From contig JAJFII010000057.1 in the NCBI GenBank assembly GCA_021775095.1, positions 62,001 to 126,000 of the forward strand: 64,000 bases of DNA. Reading direction: 5' to 3'. The stretch is from Rhodospirillales bacterium. GTDB taxonomy: Bacteria; Pseudomonadota; Alphaproteobacteria; Rhodospirillales; Casp-alpha2. Within the stretch, counting starts at the first letter, position 1, and every line of letters begins with the position of its first letter. The notes below the pieces were generated by a model. The model had not been told where the DNA came from. It ran no database searches and saw only the letters and a list, made by a program, of their open reading frames with translations. Shown one piece after another: positions 34,008 through 42,580 of this stretch. A program made the translations under genes and the position numbers.

Positions 34008-36131
34008 ATGGTAACTTCCCAACACTTTGTCTTCACAATTACCGCCGGGCGGACGGGTACGTCCTATCTGGCGCAGTTGTTACAGACCAACCTTCCCGCC
34101 GCCGAAGTTCACCACGAACGCATTGACTATGACACCATGGGCCTGGATTCACCCGACGTCTCCCATTTGATGGCCTTCAATGCGCGCGGTAACGGTCCTG
34201 CGGTCCAGGCTTTCTGGCGGCAAAAAGCCGAACGCATAAAACACTCTCCGGCAGATCTTTACGGTGAAACCTCACACTTCAACGCCCGCGCCGGACTGGT
34301 CGAAAACATCCATGTATTTACCGATCAGGGCCCCGTAAAACTCATTTCCCTGTTGCGCGACCGCTTGCAACTGGTCTGGAGCCTGTATAACCGGTTTGAC
34401 TTTTTTAACCGGGGGTTTACCTGGTTGTTTGCCCTCGACCCCGGATACCCCAATGTCATCGTGCCTTCAAAGGATTATCTGTCCTCTGGCATGGCCGGAT
34501 CCGCCCTCTGGTATGTCGACGAAATGCAGGCCCGGGCCGCCTATTACAAATTGCTGGTCGACGACATTGCCGGCGTCTCCCTGTTGTCAACGACGACCGC
34601 CGCAATGGCCAGCGACGACGGTGCACGAAAATTGCTGAGCTTTGTCACAGGATCCCCCATCGACGGCACAATCACCCGCCCAAAACCGCAAAATCAATCA
34701 ACAAAATGGCATTTTGAAGACGCCGAAAAAGATAAAATATCGGCGCTCATAGAGACTATGGACCGCGATCCGAAAACCCTGGGCGAGGAATTTTTTAATT
34801 CCGGCAGGCGATTGTCTGACCCGGGCAAAAGACGGCTGCGCATTCAGGTGACTAAACCAGCAGCCGCAGCACCCGACCGACGGAGCCTTCTGGCCCAGGC
34901 GCGATCCTCCGGCCAGCTGGAAACGGTGATTGCGATCAGCGAAAGCCTGCTCCTCACATCGCCTGAAGACCACCTTCTGCGGGCCCAATTTGCCCGCGAT
35001 CTCAACAGTCTTGGTCGCAACGACCAGGCGCTTGCAGAATTTGACCGATTGATCCGTGAAGAACCGGATAACCCTCGGCACTTGACCGCAAAAGGCGCCG
35101 TCCTGTCGGAGATGGGCCAGCCCGAAGCGGCCCTCGAGACCAGCCTCGCTGCTGCCCGGTCCGACCCGGTCGGTTGGTTAAATGTCAGCAGTATCTATCG
35201 CAGCCAGGGCAAACAGCACGACGCGCGAAGGGCACTGGAGCGTTGCATTGAGGCCCGCCCCAACAACATTCTTGCGCGTAATGCCCTCAACATGCTGCTG
35301 TTTGATCTGGGTTTGACCGAGGCCGCCCGGGTCCAGGGCAGCAAAGCCCTGGAGCTCAAACATAAAACCAGCCTAAGGGCGTTTCCGGTGCTTGGCAAAA
35401 AGCTCGGTCTGGCGTTAGGGCCAAGCCGGGCCCAACCAGCGAAAACCAATATCATCGCCTTCTCCCTGTGGGGCGACGATTATATGTATGCCCAGGGGAT
35501 CCTCGAAAATATCAAACTCGCCGCGACGGTCTTTCCCGGTTGGGTCTGCCGGGTTTACCACGACGCTTCGGTCCCGCAAATTGTCCTCAAACAGCTGCAA
35601 AACAACGCGACCGAGCTGGTCTCCGTTGCCGGCACTCTCGCCAATCTGCATGGCGGGTTCTGGCGGTTTGACGTGGCCAGCGATCCGTCGATCGATCATT
35701 TTATCATCCGCGATGCGGATGGCCGCCTGAATGACCGGGACGCCGCCGCTGTCGACGCCTGGCTCGACAGCGGCAAACGGTTTCACATCATGCGCGATCA
35801 CCTGTTCCATACGGATTTGATGCTCGCTGGCATGTGGGGCGGCGTCGCCGGCTGCCTGCCTGATCTGACGGCCACGGCCAACGCGCTTTACGGCGGCCGG
35901 GTCAGCCGGTGGAGTGATCAATTGTTCCTCGCCCGGGTTGTCTGGCCGCTGATCACCGAGCACTGCCTCATTCATGACAGTTTCTACCACCAGACCTTTA
36001 AAGGCCTGCCTTTTCCCGAACCGCCGGCCCGGACAGAGCAAAACTATATTGGCCGTGGCTTAAAGCTCGAAGGCTGGATGACAACGGTATCCGTGCAAAC
36101 AAAACAGGCAAAACCAAACGATCCGGGTTAA
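34008..36131 (+). CDS. sulfotransferase-like / TPR / glycosyltransferase-like fusion protein
   Basis: A 707-residue protein with three parts. Residues 1-285 look like a sulfotransferase: FTITAGRTGTSYLAQLL fits the 5'-phosphosulfate (PAPS) loop, and LISLLRDRLQLVWSLYNRF fits the 3'-phosphate segment. Residues of about 295-460 are TPR-like repeats (NPRHLTAKGAVLSEMGQPEAALETSLAAA, WLNVSSIYRSQGKQHDARRALERCIEARPNN). The last 240 residues start NIIAFSLWGDDYMYAQGILENI and continue with FPGWVCRVYHDASVP and a DxD-like IIRDADGRLNDRD, resembling a GT-A-type glycan-modifying domain. It has no signal or TM segment. This would be a cytoplasmic enzyme that both sulfates and glycosylates a surface polymer or lipid; that combination is inference. 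ATG 34008 is used in place of a TTG seven codons earlier. Confidence 0.75.
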   Translation: MVTSQHFVFTITAGRTGTSYLAQLLQTNLPAAEVHHERIDYDTMGLDSPDVSHLMAFNARGNGPAVQAFWRQKAERIKHSPADLYGETSHFNARAGLVENIHVFTDQGPVKLISLLRDRLQLVWSLYNRFDFFNRGFTWLFALDPGYPNVIVPSKDYLSSGMAGSALWYVDEMQARAAYYKLLVDDIAGVSLLSTTTAAMASDDGARKLLSFVTGSPIDGTITRPKPQNQSTKWHFEDAEKDKISALIETMDRDPKTLGEEFFNSGRRLSDPGKRRLRIQVTKPAAAAPDRRSLLAQARSSGQLETVIAISESLLLTSPEDHLLRAQFARDLNSLGRNDQALAEFDRLIREEPDNPRHLTAKGAVLSEMGQPEAALETSLAAARSDPVGWLNVSSIYRSQGKQHDARRALERCIEARPNNILARNALNMLLFDLGLTEAARVQGSKALELKHKTSLRAFPVLGKKLGLALGPSRAQPAKTNIIAFSLWGDDYMYAQGILENIKLAATVFPGWVCRVYHDASVPQIVLKQLQNNATELVSVAGTLANLHGGFWRFDVASDPSIDHFIIRDADGRLNDRDAAAVDAWLDSGKRFHIMRDHLFHTDLMLAGMWGGVAGCLPDLTATANALYGGRVSRWSDQLFLARVVWPLITEHCLIHDSFYHQTFKGLPFPEPPARTEQNYIGRGLKLEGWMTTVSVQTKQAKPNDPG

Positions 36132-36300
36132 CCCCAAAGCTCGGAGCGAAGCCGCCAACCGACGGATCCGTCGACAGCGATTGCACCGCCCGGACAGACG
36201 GTTTTATGAGTTCTTGAACGGCCGGCTAAGAGGCCCTAGACTAGGCCATTATGTATCTGACAAACCACACAACAGAGATCGCAATTTTGCGAATTACAGT

Positions 36301-36331
36301 CCCGGTTTCTCGTTCTTAAACGAGGCCCGGG
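36301..36331 (+). promoter_or_regulatory. imperfect two-part hairpin before the ACT-like gene
   Basis: CTCGTT (36309-36314) pairs with AACGAG (36319-36324), and the outer CCCGG (36301-36305) pairs with CCGGG (36327-36331). T-runs only begin 14 bases later. It lies in the 245-bp gap after the sulfotransferase fusion and may be its terminator or a leader structure of the next gene. Confidence 0.35.
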
Positions 36332-36376
36332 TTATATTGGCTGTTTTTTTATTTCTCTGTTGAAGGTTTTTTCACA

Positions 36377-36679
36377 ATGACCAAGTCTCTTTCTCTGGTT
36401 CGCGACGATGTTCTCGACACCACCGCGTGTTTTTCTATCACCGCCGTCAGTGATCCGGCGACCCTGCCCCGGGTCCTGGAAGTTTTTGCCAAACGCGGCC
36501 GCACCCCCTTCCAATGCCATGCGACGGCCTTTGGCAGCCCTCAGGAAGATCTGCAAATCGACCTGCAATTTAAAGACATGGACCTGCCAGAAGGCGAACA
36601 TATGGCCAGGGCCCTGCGCGGCTGTATTCTGGTGATGTCGGTGCTGACGTCGCAAAAACACCAGCGGATGGTCGCCTGA
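36377..36679 (+). CDS. small ACT-like domain protein
   Basis: A 100-residue protein with the beta-alpha-beta pattern of ACT domains: ACFSITAVSDPATLPRVLEVFAKRGRTPFQCHATAF then DLQIDLQFKDMDLPEGEHMARALRGCILVMSV. This is the layout of the regulatory subunits that sense amino acids, such as acetolactate synthase small subunits, but it lacks their extra C-terminal part. GAAGG ten bases before the ATG is a good ribosome site. It starts a rightward run of five genes (NUDIX, YtoQ, peptidase, PagL-like). No enzyme it might regulate lies next to it. Confidence 0.65.
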   Translation: MTKSLSLVRDDVLDTTACFSITAVSDPATLPRVLEVFAKRGRTPFQCHATAFGSPQEDLQIDLQFKDMDLPEGEHMARALRGCILVMSVLTSQKHQRMVA

Positions 36680-36701
36680 TGGGCGACGGAGCGGCGGTTT
36701 T

Positions 36702-37547
36702 ATGAGCCTGATCGATCGGATCGCCGCCTGCGGTCCCTATGACGCCGGTCTTTATCTGGATTTTTGCGTCGACGGTGCCCGGATTGGCGCTGTCCGGCGT
36801 CACGATCTTTCTCATTTTGAAGGGTTTCAGGACCTCCTGACAATCTCCGACGACCGCCTATCGCTGGACCCCAAACTGACGACCTACCAGGCCCGAACCG
36901 GGGCGATGGCGCGGATCGCCAACGATTTAAGGGATCGGGGACAGGTTCCCGGGTGGCGCGACGAAGCGTATCCGGTGGGGGTCAAATTTTCAGCTCCGGC
37001 CCTGTTCCAGATTGAACGGGCCGTCGTTCCGTTGTTCGGATTTAAGGGCTATGGGGTCCATATGAACGGGTTCGTACGCGACCATCAGGGGATTAAACTT
37101 TGGGTCGGCAAACGGTCTCAGAGCAAACCCACGGGGCCCGGCAAACTCGACCAAATCGTTGCCGGCGGACAACCGGTCGGTCTGGGTCTTAAGGACAACC
37201 TGATAAAAGAATGCGCCGAGGAGGCCAATATACCCGCCGCCCTGGCGGCCCAGGCCGTGCCCGTGGGCACGGTTTCCTATTGCACGTCGCGGCCCGAGGG
37301 TTTGCGCGACGATGTCCTGTTTAACTACGATCTCGAGCTGCCTGCGGAATTTCAACCGAGCAATACCGATGGCGAAGTCGAGAGGTTTTATCTGTGGTCG
37401 AGCGATCAGGTGCGCGAGGTTTTGGAAACCACAGACGACTTTAAATTTAATTCCGGCCTTGTGGTTATTGATTTTATGGTGCGGCACGGCATTATTGACG
37501 CCGATGAACCGGCCTACACGGATCTTGTAGCCGGCCTGCATCGGTAA
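36702..37547 (+). CDS. DUF4743/NUDIX hydrolase
   Basis: A 281-residue protein with an N-terminal DUF4743 domain (about 1-120: ERAVVPLFGFKGYGVHMNGFV marks the junction) and a NUDIX domain. Its box reads GGQPVGLGLKDNLIKECAEEANI, keeping the metal Glu pair (KECAEEA) but with Lys for the usual Arg. Eukaryotic and bacterial relatives of this architecture act on oxidised thiamine diphosphate (oxothiamine type), a damage-control role; that activity is transferred from the family, not shown here. Start is ATG with GGAG upstream, 22 bp after the ACT-like gene. Confidence 0.87.
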   Translation: MSLIDRIAACGPYDAGLYLDFCVDGARIGAVRRHDLSHFEGFQDLLTISDDRLSLDPKLTTYQARTGAMARIANDLRDRGQVPGWRDEAYPVGVKFSAPALFQIERAVVPLFGFKGYGVHMNGFVRDHQGIKLWVGKRSQSKPTGPGKLDQIVAGGQPVGLGLKDNLIKECAEEANIPAALAAQAVPVGTVSYCTSRPEGLRDDVLFNYDLELPAEFQPSNTDGEVERFYLWSSDQVREVLETTDDFKFNSGLVVIDFMVRHGIIDADEPAYTDLVAGLHR

Positions 37548-37570
37548 CGGAACAACCTGTGGAGACACAA

Positions 37571-38029
37571 ATGACACAACAAAACTGGTCGATATATTTA
37601 TCCGGTGAAATTCACTCCGATTGGCGCCAGCGTATTGCCGCCGGCCTTGCAGCCGCGAACCTGCCGGTGACAACCCTGGCCCCGGTCACCGATCATGCGT
37701 CCAGCGATGATTGCGGTGTCAGCATTTTGGGTGACGAAAACTCTGCCTTCTGGAAAGACCATAAGGGGTCCATGGTCAACGCCATTCGCACCCGCACGCT
37801 AATCGACCGGGCCGACGTGGTGGTTGTACGTTTTGGAGATAAATACCGCCAATGGAACGCCGCTTTTGATGCCGGTTACGCCAGTGCCAAGGGAAAACCA
37901 ATCATCACCCTGCATGACCCGGCACTGACCCACGCCCTGAAGGAAGTGGACGGTGCCGCCCTGGCCGTGGCCGAAACGCCGGAACAGGTGGTTCAGCTCA
38001 TGCGTTATGTGATCGAAGGTAAACTTTAA
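37571..38029 (+). CDS. YtoQ family protein
   Basis: A 152-residue member of the YtoQ family, whose function is unknown to me. The start MTQQNWSIYLSGEIHSDWR and the blocks DHASSDDCGVSILG, NAIRTRTLIDRADVVVVRFGDKYRQWNAAFDAGYASAKGKPIITLH are family-typical and suggest a nucleoside-2-deoxyribosyltransferase-like fold. GGAG sits six bases before the ATG at 37571, which is chosen over a GTG four codons earlier. It lies between NUDIX and peptidase genes in the same direction with short gaps. Confidence 0.88.
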   Translation: MTQQNWSIYLSGEIHSDWRQRIAAGLAAANLPVTTLAPVTDHASSDDCGVSILGDENSAFWKDHKGSMVNAIRTRTLIDRADVVVVRFGDKYRQWNAAFDAGYASAKGKPIITLHDPALTHALKEVDGAALAVAETPEQVVQLMRYVIEGKL

Positions 38030-38033
38030 ACCG

Positions 38034-38996
38034 ATGGACGCCCAGGAACCCCGTCACGACCTGTACCCAGCCCTTGAACCCCATGCGTCGGGCCTGCTGG
38101 CGGTCGATGGCGCGCACGAGATTTATTGGGACGTATCGGGCAATCCGGACGGCGTGCCGATCCTGTTTATCCACGGCGGACCGGGGGCCGGCACCGGTCC
38201 GGCCCACCGGCGGTTCTTCGATCCGGCCCATTACCGGATTGTCTTATTTGACCAGCGCGGATCCGGCCGCTCCAAACCCTATGCAGAGATCACCGCCAAC
38301 CGCACCGATCTGTTGATCGCCGACATGGAGGCCCTGCGCTGCCATCTGCAGATTGACCAGTGGCTGTTGTTTGGCGGGTCCTGGGGCTCGACCCTGGCCC
38401 TTGCCTATGGGCAATCCCACCCGGATCGAGCCTTGGGTTTTATTTTGCGCGGTATTTTTCTCGGCCGGGCGCGGGAACTCGCGTGGTTTCTGGGTGGCAT
38501 CCAGACGGTTTATCCGGAAGCCTGGCAGGCTTTTGTTGACTACCTGCCGGGCCCTGAACAAAGCGATATTCTGGCGGCCTATCACCAACGCCTGATTGAC
38601 CCGTCGCCCGCCGTGCACGGGCCGGCGGCACAAGCCTGGAACCGCTTTGAGCAGGATTGTTCGACCCTCAAACACGCGCCCAGAACCGGCACCGCCCTGA
38701 GCGGATATTCGGCTTTGGCTCTGGCCCGTATCGAAGCCCACTATTTTATCAATGCCATGTTCCTAGGTGAAAACGAGTTGCTGGAAAATTTGCACCGGAT
38801 CGATCACCTGCCGGCACAGATCATTCAGGGCCGGTATGATATGGTCTGTCCGATGATTTCCGCCCATACCCTGGCCGTCAACTGGCCCGGTGCCAAACTG
38901 AATGTGGTCGCCGACGCCGGCCACAGTGCCATGGAACCGGGCACCCGCAGTGCCCTAGTCGAGGCAACGGAAAGTTTTAAAACCCTGATCCTGTAG
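38034..38996 (+). CDS. pip: prolyl aminopeptidase (alpha/beta hydrolase)
   Basis: Removes N-terminal proline from peptides. The 320 residues show the S33 peptidase pattern: HGGPG at 48-52 (oxyanion loop), DQRGSGRS, nucleophile Ser116 in GGSWGS, an acid in IIQGRYDMVCP and the catalytic His in DAGHSAMEPG near residue 297. It starts four bases after the ytoQ stop, so the two are coupled. Length and motifs match the classic proline iminopeptidase group rather than other alpha/beta hydrolases. Confidence 0.94.
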   Translation: MDAQEPRHDLYPALEPHASGLLAVDGAHEIYWDVSGNPDGVPILFIHGGPGAGTGPAHRRFFDPAHYRIVLFDQRGSGRSKPYAEITANRTDLLIADMEALRCHLQIDQWLLFGGSWGSTLALAYGQSHPDRALGFILRGIFLGRARELAWFLGGIQTVYPEAWQAFVDYLPGPEQSDILAAYHQRLIDPSPAVHGPAAQAWNRFEQDCSTLKHAPRTGTALSGYSALALARIEAHYFINAMFLGENELLENLHRIDHLPAQIIQGRYDMVCPMISAHTLAVNWPGAKLNVVADAGHSAMEPGTRSALVEATESFKTLIL

Positions 38997-39097
38997 GCGC
39001 TGCCAGAGCGCTCGCCATGGCTTGCAATCTGTTGCGATTTACCTAAGATGCCAGACAACGACGACAAAAAAGACAAATTCTTGCGGGGGATGTTGGT

Positions 39098-39640
39098 GTG
39101 AAGTGGTTTTTCAAGGCGGTTTCCCTGGTTGCGATTGCAACCGCTGTATTATCTGCGCCGGTTGGTTTTATGGCACCGGCTGCCCTGGCTGCCGGCGCCG
39201 ATGACCCGGATTTTTTGACCGTTGGCGCCGGTTGGTTTGATTTCAACCGCAAAAAGGACGAAGGTGCCGAATTTCGCCTGGAATACCGCTCCAATTATAA
39301 ACTCTGGGAACTCAAACCCTTTGCCACCCTGGCCGTTGCCTCCAATGGCATGACTTTTATTGGTGCCGGGGTTCTGATGGACGTTTATTTTGGCCGCCGC
39401 TGGGTGGTGACGCCGAGTTTTGCCCCGACCTGGTGGCAGGGCAAAACCGACACCCTCGACATGGGCCACGCGGTCGAGTTCCGCTCGCAATTGGAAGTGG
39501 CTTACCGGTTTGATGACCGCAGCCGCCTCGGCCTGTCGGTCTCGCACTATTCCAACGCCAGTCTCGGCGACACCAACCCGGGCACCGAGACGGCAATGGT
39601 TAATTATTCAATTCCCTTTGCCAAACTGTCCAGCTGGTAA
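39098..39640 (+). CDS. lipid A 3-O-deacylase (PagL-like acyloxyacyl hydrolase)
   Basis: An outer-membrane beta-barrel esterase that removes the 3-O acyl chain of lipid A. The 180-residue precursor has a signal peptide (about 1-33, ending ALAAG). The barrel strands alternate hydrophobic residues, and the C-terminus ends in Trp after an aromatic-rich strand. The catalytic triad of PagL fits exactly by spacing: His150, Ser152 (SVSHYSNAS) and Glu164 (PGTETA), the same +2/+12 pattern as the His126/Ser128/Glu140 of Pseudomonas PagL. The start is GTG with GGGGGA seven bases upstream. It would modify the outer surface under envelope stress; a PhoPQ-type regulator is not seen here. Confidence 0.88.
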   Translation: MKWFFKAVSLVAIATAVLSAPVGFMAPAALAAGADDPDFLTVGAGWFDFNRKKDEGAEFRLEYRSNYKLWELKPFATLAVASNGMTFIGAGVLMDVYFGRRWVVTPSFAPTWWQGKTDTLDMGHAVEFRSQLEVAYRFDDRSRLGLSVSHYSNASLGDTNPGTETAMVNYSIPFAKLSSW

Positions 39641-39733
39641 CCGGCTGTCTTTGGCGACGGCCGACAGGGCCCCGGCCCGGCCACCAAGCCGGACCTTGCC
39701 TCAGCCGCGTTGGTGTTATAAATCCTCACACGT

Positions 39734-39810
39734 GGCCCCGTAGCTCAGTCGGATAGAGCGACAGATTCCTAATCTGTAGGTCGTGAGTTCGAATCTCGCC
39801 GGGGTCACCA
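39734..39810 (+). tRNA. tRNA-Arg (anticodon CCT)
   Basis: A 77-base cloverleaf with a genomically encoded CCA end. The acceptor GGCCCCG pairs with CGGGGTC, the D stem is GCTC/GAGC, the anticodon stem ACAGA/TCTGT encloses TTCCTAA with anticodon CCT at 39768-39770, and the T arm is GTGAG-TTCGAAT-CTCGC. It is followed by its own terminator. No integrase or attachment-site duplication is visible beside it. Confidence 0.97.
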
Positions 39811-39827
39811 GTTTATGAAATGCACTC

Positions 39828-39844
39828 AATCGGGCCGATTTTTT
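39828..39844 (+). terminator. rho-independent terminator after tRNA-Arg
   Basis: AATCG (39828-39832) and CGATT (39836-39840) form a short stem with loop GGC, directly followed by TTTT. It lies 17 bases after the CCA end. Confidence 0.7.
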
Positions 39845-40035
39845 AAAAAGAGAACAAATTATGAGGTAGTTGCCTGTCTGGCAAACCGTCAAATTTTTAC
39901 GGCTCATTTGTTGCTTTTTCCGGTTACAGACTTGTCAAATTCAGACCCATAGCGAAGGCCGTTTTTGGTATTGGTGCGGTGTCCGGTTAAGGATACCGCA
40001 TCTCCTCATGGCCCGATTGCTTCTGTCGGTCAGTT

Positions 40036-42576
40036 TTACGCTGATTTCCCTAGGTATGCGGCCTTAATGGCCGGGTCATCTTTCAGGTTTGCGGCCAGGC
40101 CCTGGTGAATAATGCAACCGTTCTCCAAGACATAACCCCGGTCAGCTACGGTTAGGGCCAGGTTCGCCATCTGGTCGACAATGAGGATCGTCACGCCTTC
40201 GTCGCGCAGGTCGGCTAGGACATCAAACAGCTCGCCAATCATTGCCGGCGACAGTCCCAGCGAAGGTTCATCGAGCAACAGGATTTTGGGTTTGGCGATC
40301 AAACCGCGGGCGATTGCCAGCATTTGTTGTTCGCCACCAGATAACACCCCGGCGTTACTTGAAAGTCGCTCTCTGAGGCGCGGGAAGCGGCTCAGAAGGG
40401 CGTCAAATTCGTCTTCTGTCACCTGATCTTTGCGTGTCCACGTACCCAACATAATGTTATCGCGAAGCGTCATGTCAGGAAAAACCTGGCGGCCTTCCGG
40501 GACCAGCATCATGCCACTGGCAACAATTTGATGGGTACTCTTGTCTGAGGTTTCCTGATCGGACAAAACAACAGAACCTGTGATCGGGCGGTGCAAACCA
40601 CACATCGCCCGCAGCATCGTCGATTTGCCGGCACCGTTTGCCCCCAGTACGGCGACCGTTTCACCCGGATAAACGTCAATATGGACATCGTCCAAAACCG
40701 GAGCTGCGCCATAGCCGGCGGTCAGTTTATGGGCTGTTAAGGTCGTGCTTTGGCGATCGGCCAATGTGCCGTTGCGGGGCCGACCTTTAAAGGCTGTTGC
40801 GCCCAGGTAGGCTTGCAATACCAATGGGTTCTCCTGCACGTCAAGCGATGTCCCCTGCATGAGCGGCGCGCCGGCATCCAAAACCACAACATGGTCGGAA
40901 ATATCCATCACCAGCGACATATCGTGTTCAACAAGAATGACGGCGATACCGGCACCGGCGATCACCTTCAAAAGGTCTGCCAAACGCACTTTATCTTCGC
41001 TCATCAGTCCGGCTGCCGGTTCATCAAGCAACAAGATTTTTGGTTTGGTTGCTAACGCGCGGGCAATTTCAACCAGCCGCTTGTCAACATGGGGAAGGTT
41101 GCCTGCCAACATGTTGACATTACCGCTGTAACCAACAAACCCAAGAAGATCATCGGCAACGGCGATATCGTCGGCGCTGCAATGACTTAACAGCCAACCC
41201 AGTTGACCTTGGCGCAGGGCAACCAAAATATTCTCGCGCAGGCTCATGTGTTCAAAAAGCTGGGTTGTCTGATAGGTTCGGGAAACCCCGGATCTGGCGA
41301 TTTCGTGAGCCGCGATGCCGGAGATTTTTTCACCCAATTGCACCGAACCTTCATCTGGTTTGTAGAACCCACCAATGATATTCAGCACCGTTGTTTTGCC
41401 CGCACCATTGGGCCCAATGACACTGGTGATTTTACCCGGGTATGCGGTGAAACTGACGTCCTTGGCCGCCTGAACGCCACCAAAAGAAATGCCGATGGCA
41501 TCGACGACAAGTGGCAAGGTATCTAGTAATTTTGCGCCAAGATAAGAACCCAGATCAAAATCCCGAACCGCGGCTTTTTGCGGCTCATCAAGTCTTAACC
41601 AGTAAAATAACGTGCCGACAATGCCTCGCGGTGCCGCCCACAGAACGCCTAACAAAAGGGCACCAAATAAAAGTAATCTGTATTCAGCAAAATCCGACAG
41701 AAATTCCGGTAACAGGACAACAACAAGAGCACCGACGACCGGCCCCCATAGGGTTCCCGCGCCGCCAATAACGACGGCTAGAATAAATAAAATCGATTGG
41801 AAAAACGGAAAGGAGCTGGGTGAGATAAACATATTGAGCGGCGCATAAATGGCACCGGCAAGTCCGGTCAATAAAGCCGACAGAACAAAAGACATGGTCT
41901 TCATAATCAGCGGATTGAGACCAATCGACTGCGCCGCGATTTCGCTGTCGCGGACGGCCCGCATGGCACGACCCCAATTGCCGGTGGCCAGGCGCTGATA
42001 AAAAAGCAAACCAACTCCGGCAAGGATGATGCTCATCAGGGCAATATCGGCTTCATCCATGGTGTGGCCAAAAAACATCGGGCTCGGGAATCCCATCAGG
42101 CCGTTGGATCCGCCGGTAAGCAAATGCCATTCAATCGCCCCATGTTCGATGATGAAAGCAAAGGCGATTGTCATCATCGCCAGATAAGGGCCACTCACCC
42201 GCAAAGCCGGTAAAGCCAATAAAAATCCTACCGCCGCCGAAATCAGACCGGCGGCTAAAAATGCCGGCCAGAATCCGAACCCGTTTAACGTCAGGACGCC
42301 GCTGGCATAGGCACCAATGGCAAAAAAGCCCACATGCCCGAAGGAAACCTGGCCGGATAGGCCCAAAAGGATATTCAAGCCAATTCCGACCAGAATATTC
42401 ATGGCGGCAAGGGCCAAAATAAAATTTATGTATCCATCAACCGAAGCGGCAAAGACGGCGCTCATGATCGTTATCAGAATAATCGACGCATAAACCGCTT
42501 TGCTGCTGCCAACTAGAGCCCGAAGTGCGGTCATCGGTCCGGGTTTTGCAATTTCTGAACGGGAAGGAGATTTCAT
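40036..42576 (-). CDS. fused branched-chain-type ABC importer: LivM permease + LivG + LivF ATPases
   Basis: An 846-residue polypeptide that carries three subunits normally encoded apart. Residues 1-345 are a LivM-type permease (AALNILVGIGLNILLGLSGQVSFG pattern, YLAMMTIAFAFIIEH). Residues of about 355-600 are a LivG-type ATPase: Walker A GPNGAGKTT, signature LPHVDKRLVEIARAL (degenerate), Walker B ILLLDEPAAGL. Residues of about 612-846 are a LivF-type ATPase: GANGAGKST, signature LSGGEQQMLAIARGL, Walker B ILLLDEPSLGL. Membrane and cytoplasmic parts are in the expected order, so the protein could form half of the heterodimeric importer in one chain. The LivH gene lies four bases upstream and LivK beyond a hairpin. 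Confidence 0.93.
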   Translation of the reverse strand: MKSPSRSEIAKPGPMTALRALVGSSKAVYASIILITIMSAVFAASVDGYINFILALAAMNILVGIGLNILLGLSGQVSFGHVGFFAIGAYASGVLTLNGFGFWPAFLAAGLISAAVGFLLALPALRVSGPYLAMMTIAFAFIIEHGAIEWHLLTGGSNGLMGFPSPMFFGHTMDEADIALMSIILAGVGLLFYQRLATGNWGRAMRAVRDSEIAAQSIGLNPLIMKTMSFVLSALLTGLAGAIYAPLNMFISPSSFPFFQSILFILAVVIGGAGTLWGPVVGALVVVLLPEFLSDFAEYRLLLFGALLLGVLWAAPRGIVGTLFYWLRLDEPQKAAVRDFDLGSYLGAKLLDTLPLVVDAIGISFGGVQAAKDVSFTAYPGKITSVIGPNGAGKTTVLNIIGGFYKPDEGSVQLGEKISGIAAHEIARSGVSRTYQTTQLFEHMSLRENILVALRQGQLGWLLSHCSADDIAVADDLLGFVGYSGNVNMLAGNLPHVDKRLVEIARALATKPKILLLDEPAAGLMSEDKVRLADLLKVIAGAGIAVILVEHDMSLVMDISDHVVVLDAGAPLMQGTSLDVQENPLVLQAYLGATAFKGRPRNGTLADRQSTTLTAHKLTAGYGAAPVLDDVHIDVYPGETVAVLGANGAGKSTMLRAMCGLHRPITGSVVLSDQETSDKSTHQIVASGMMLVPEGRQVFPDMTLRDNIMLGTWTRKDQVTEDEFDALLSRFPRLRERLSSNAGVLSGGEQQMLAIARGLIAKPKILLLDEPSLGLSPAMIGELFDVLADLRDEGVTILIVDQMANLALTVADRGYVLENGCIIHQGLAANLKDDPAIKAAYLGKSA

Positions 42577-42580
42577 TGCA

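Noticed and set aside
39734-39810. tRNA-Arg as an integration site for an island
   Set aside because: No integrase gene and no duplicated 3' tRNA segment were seen on either side.
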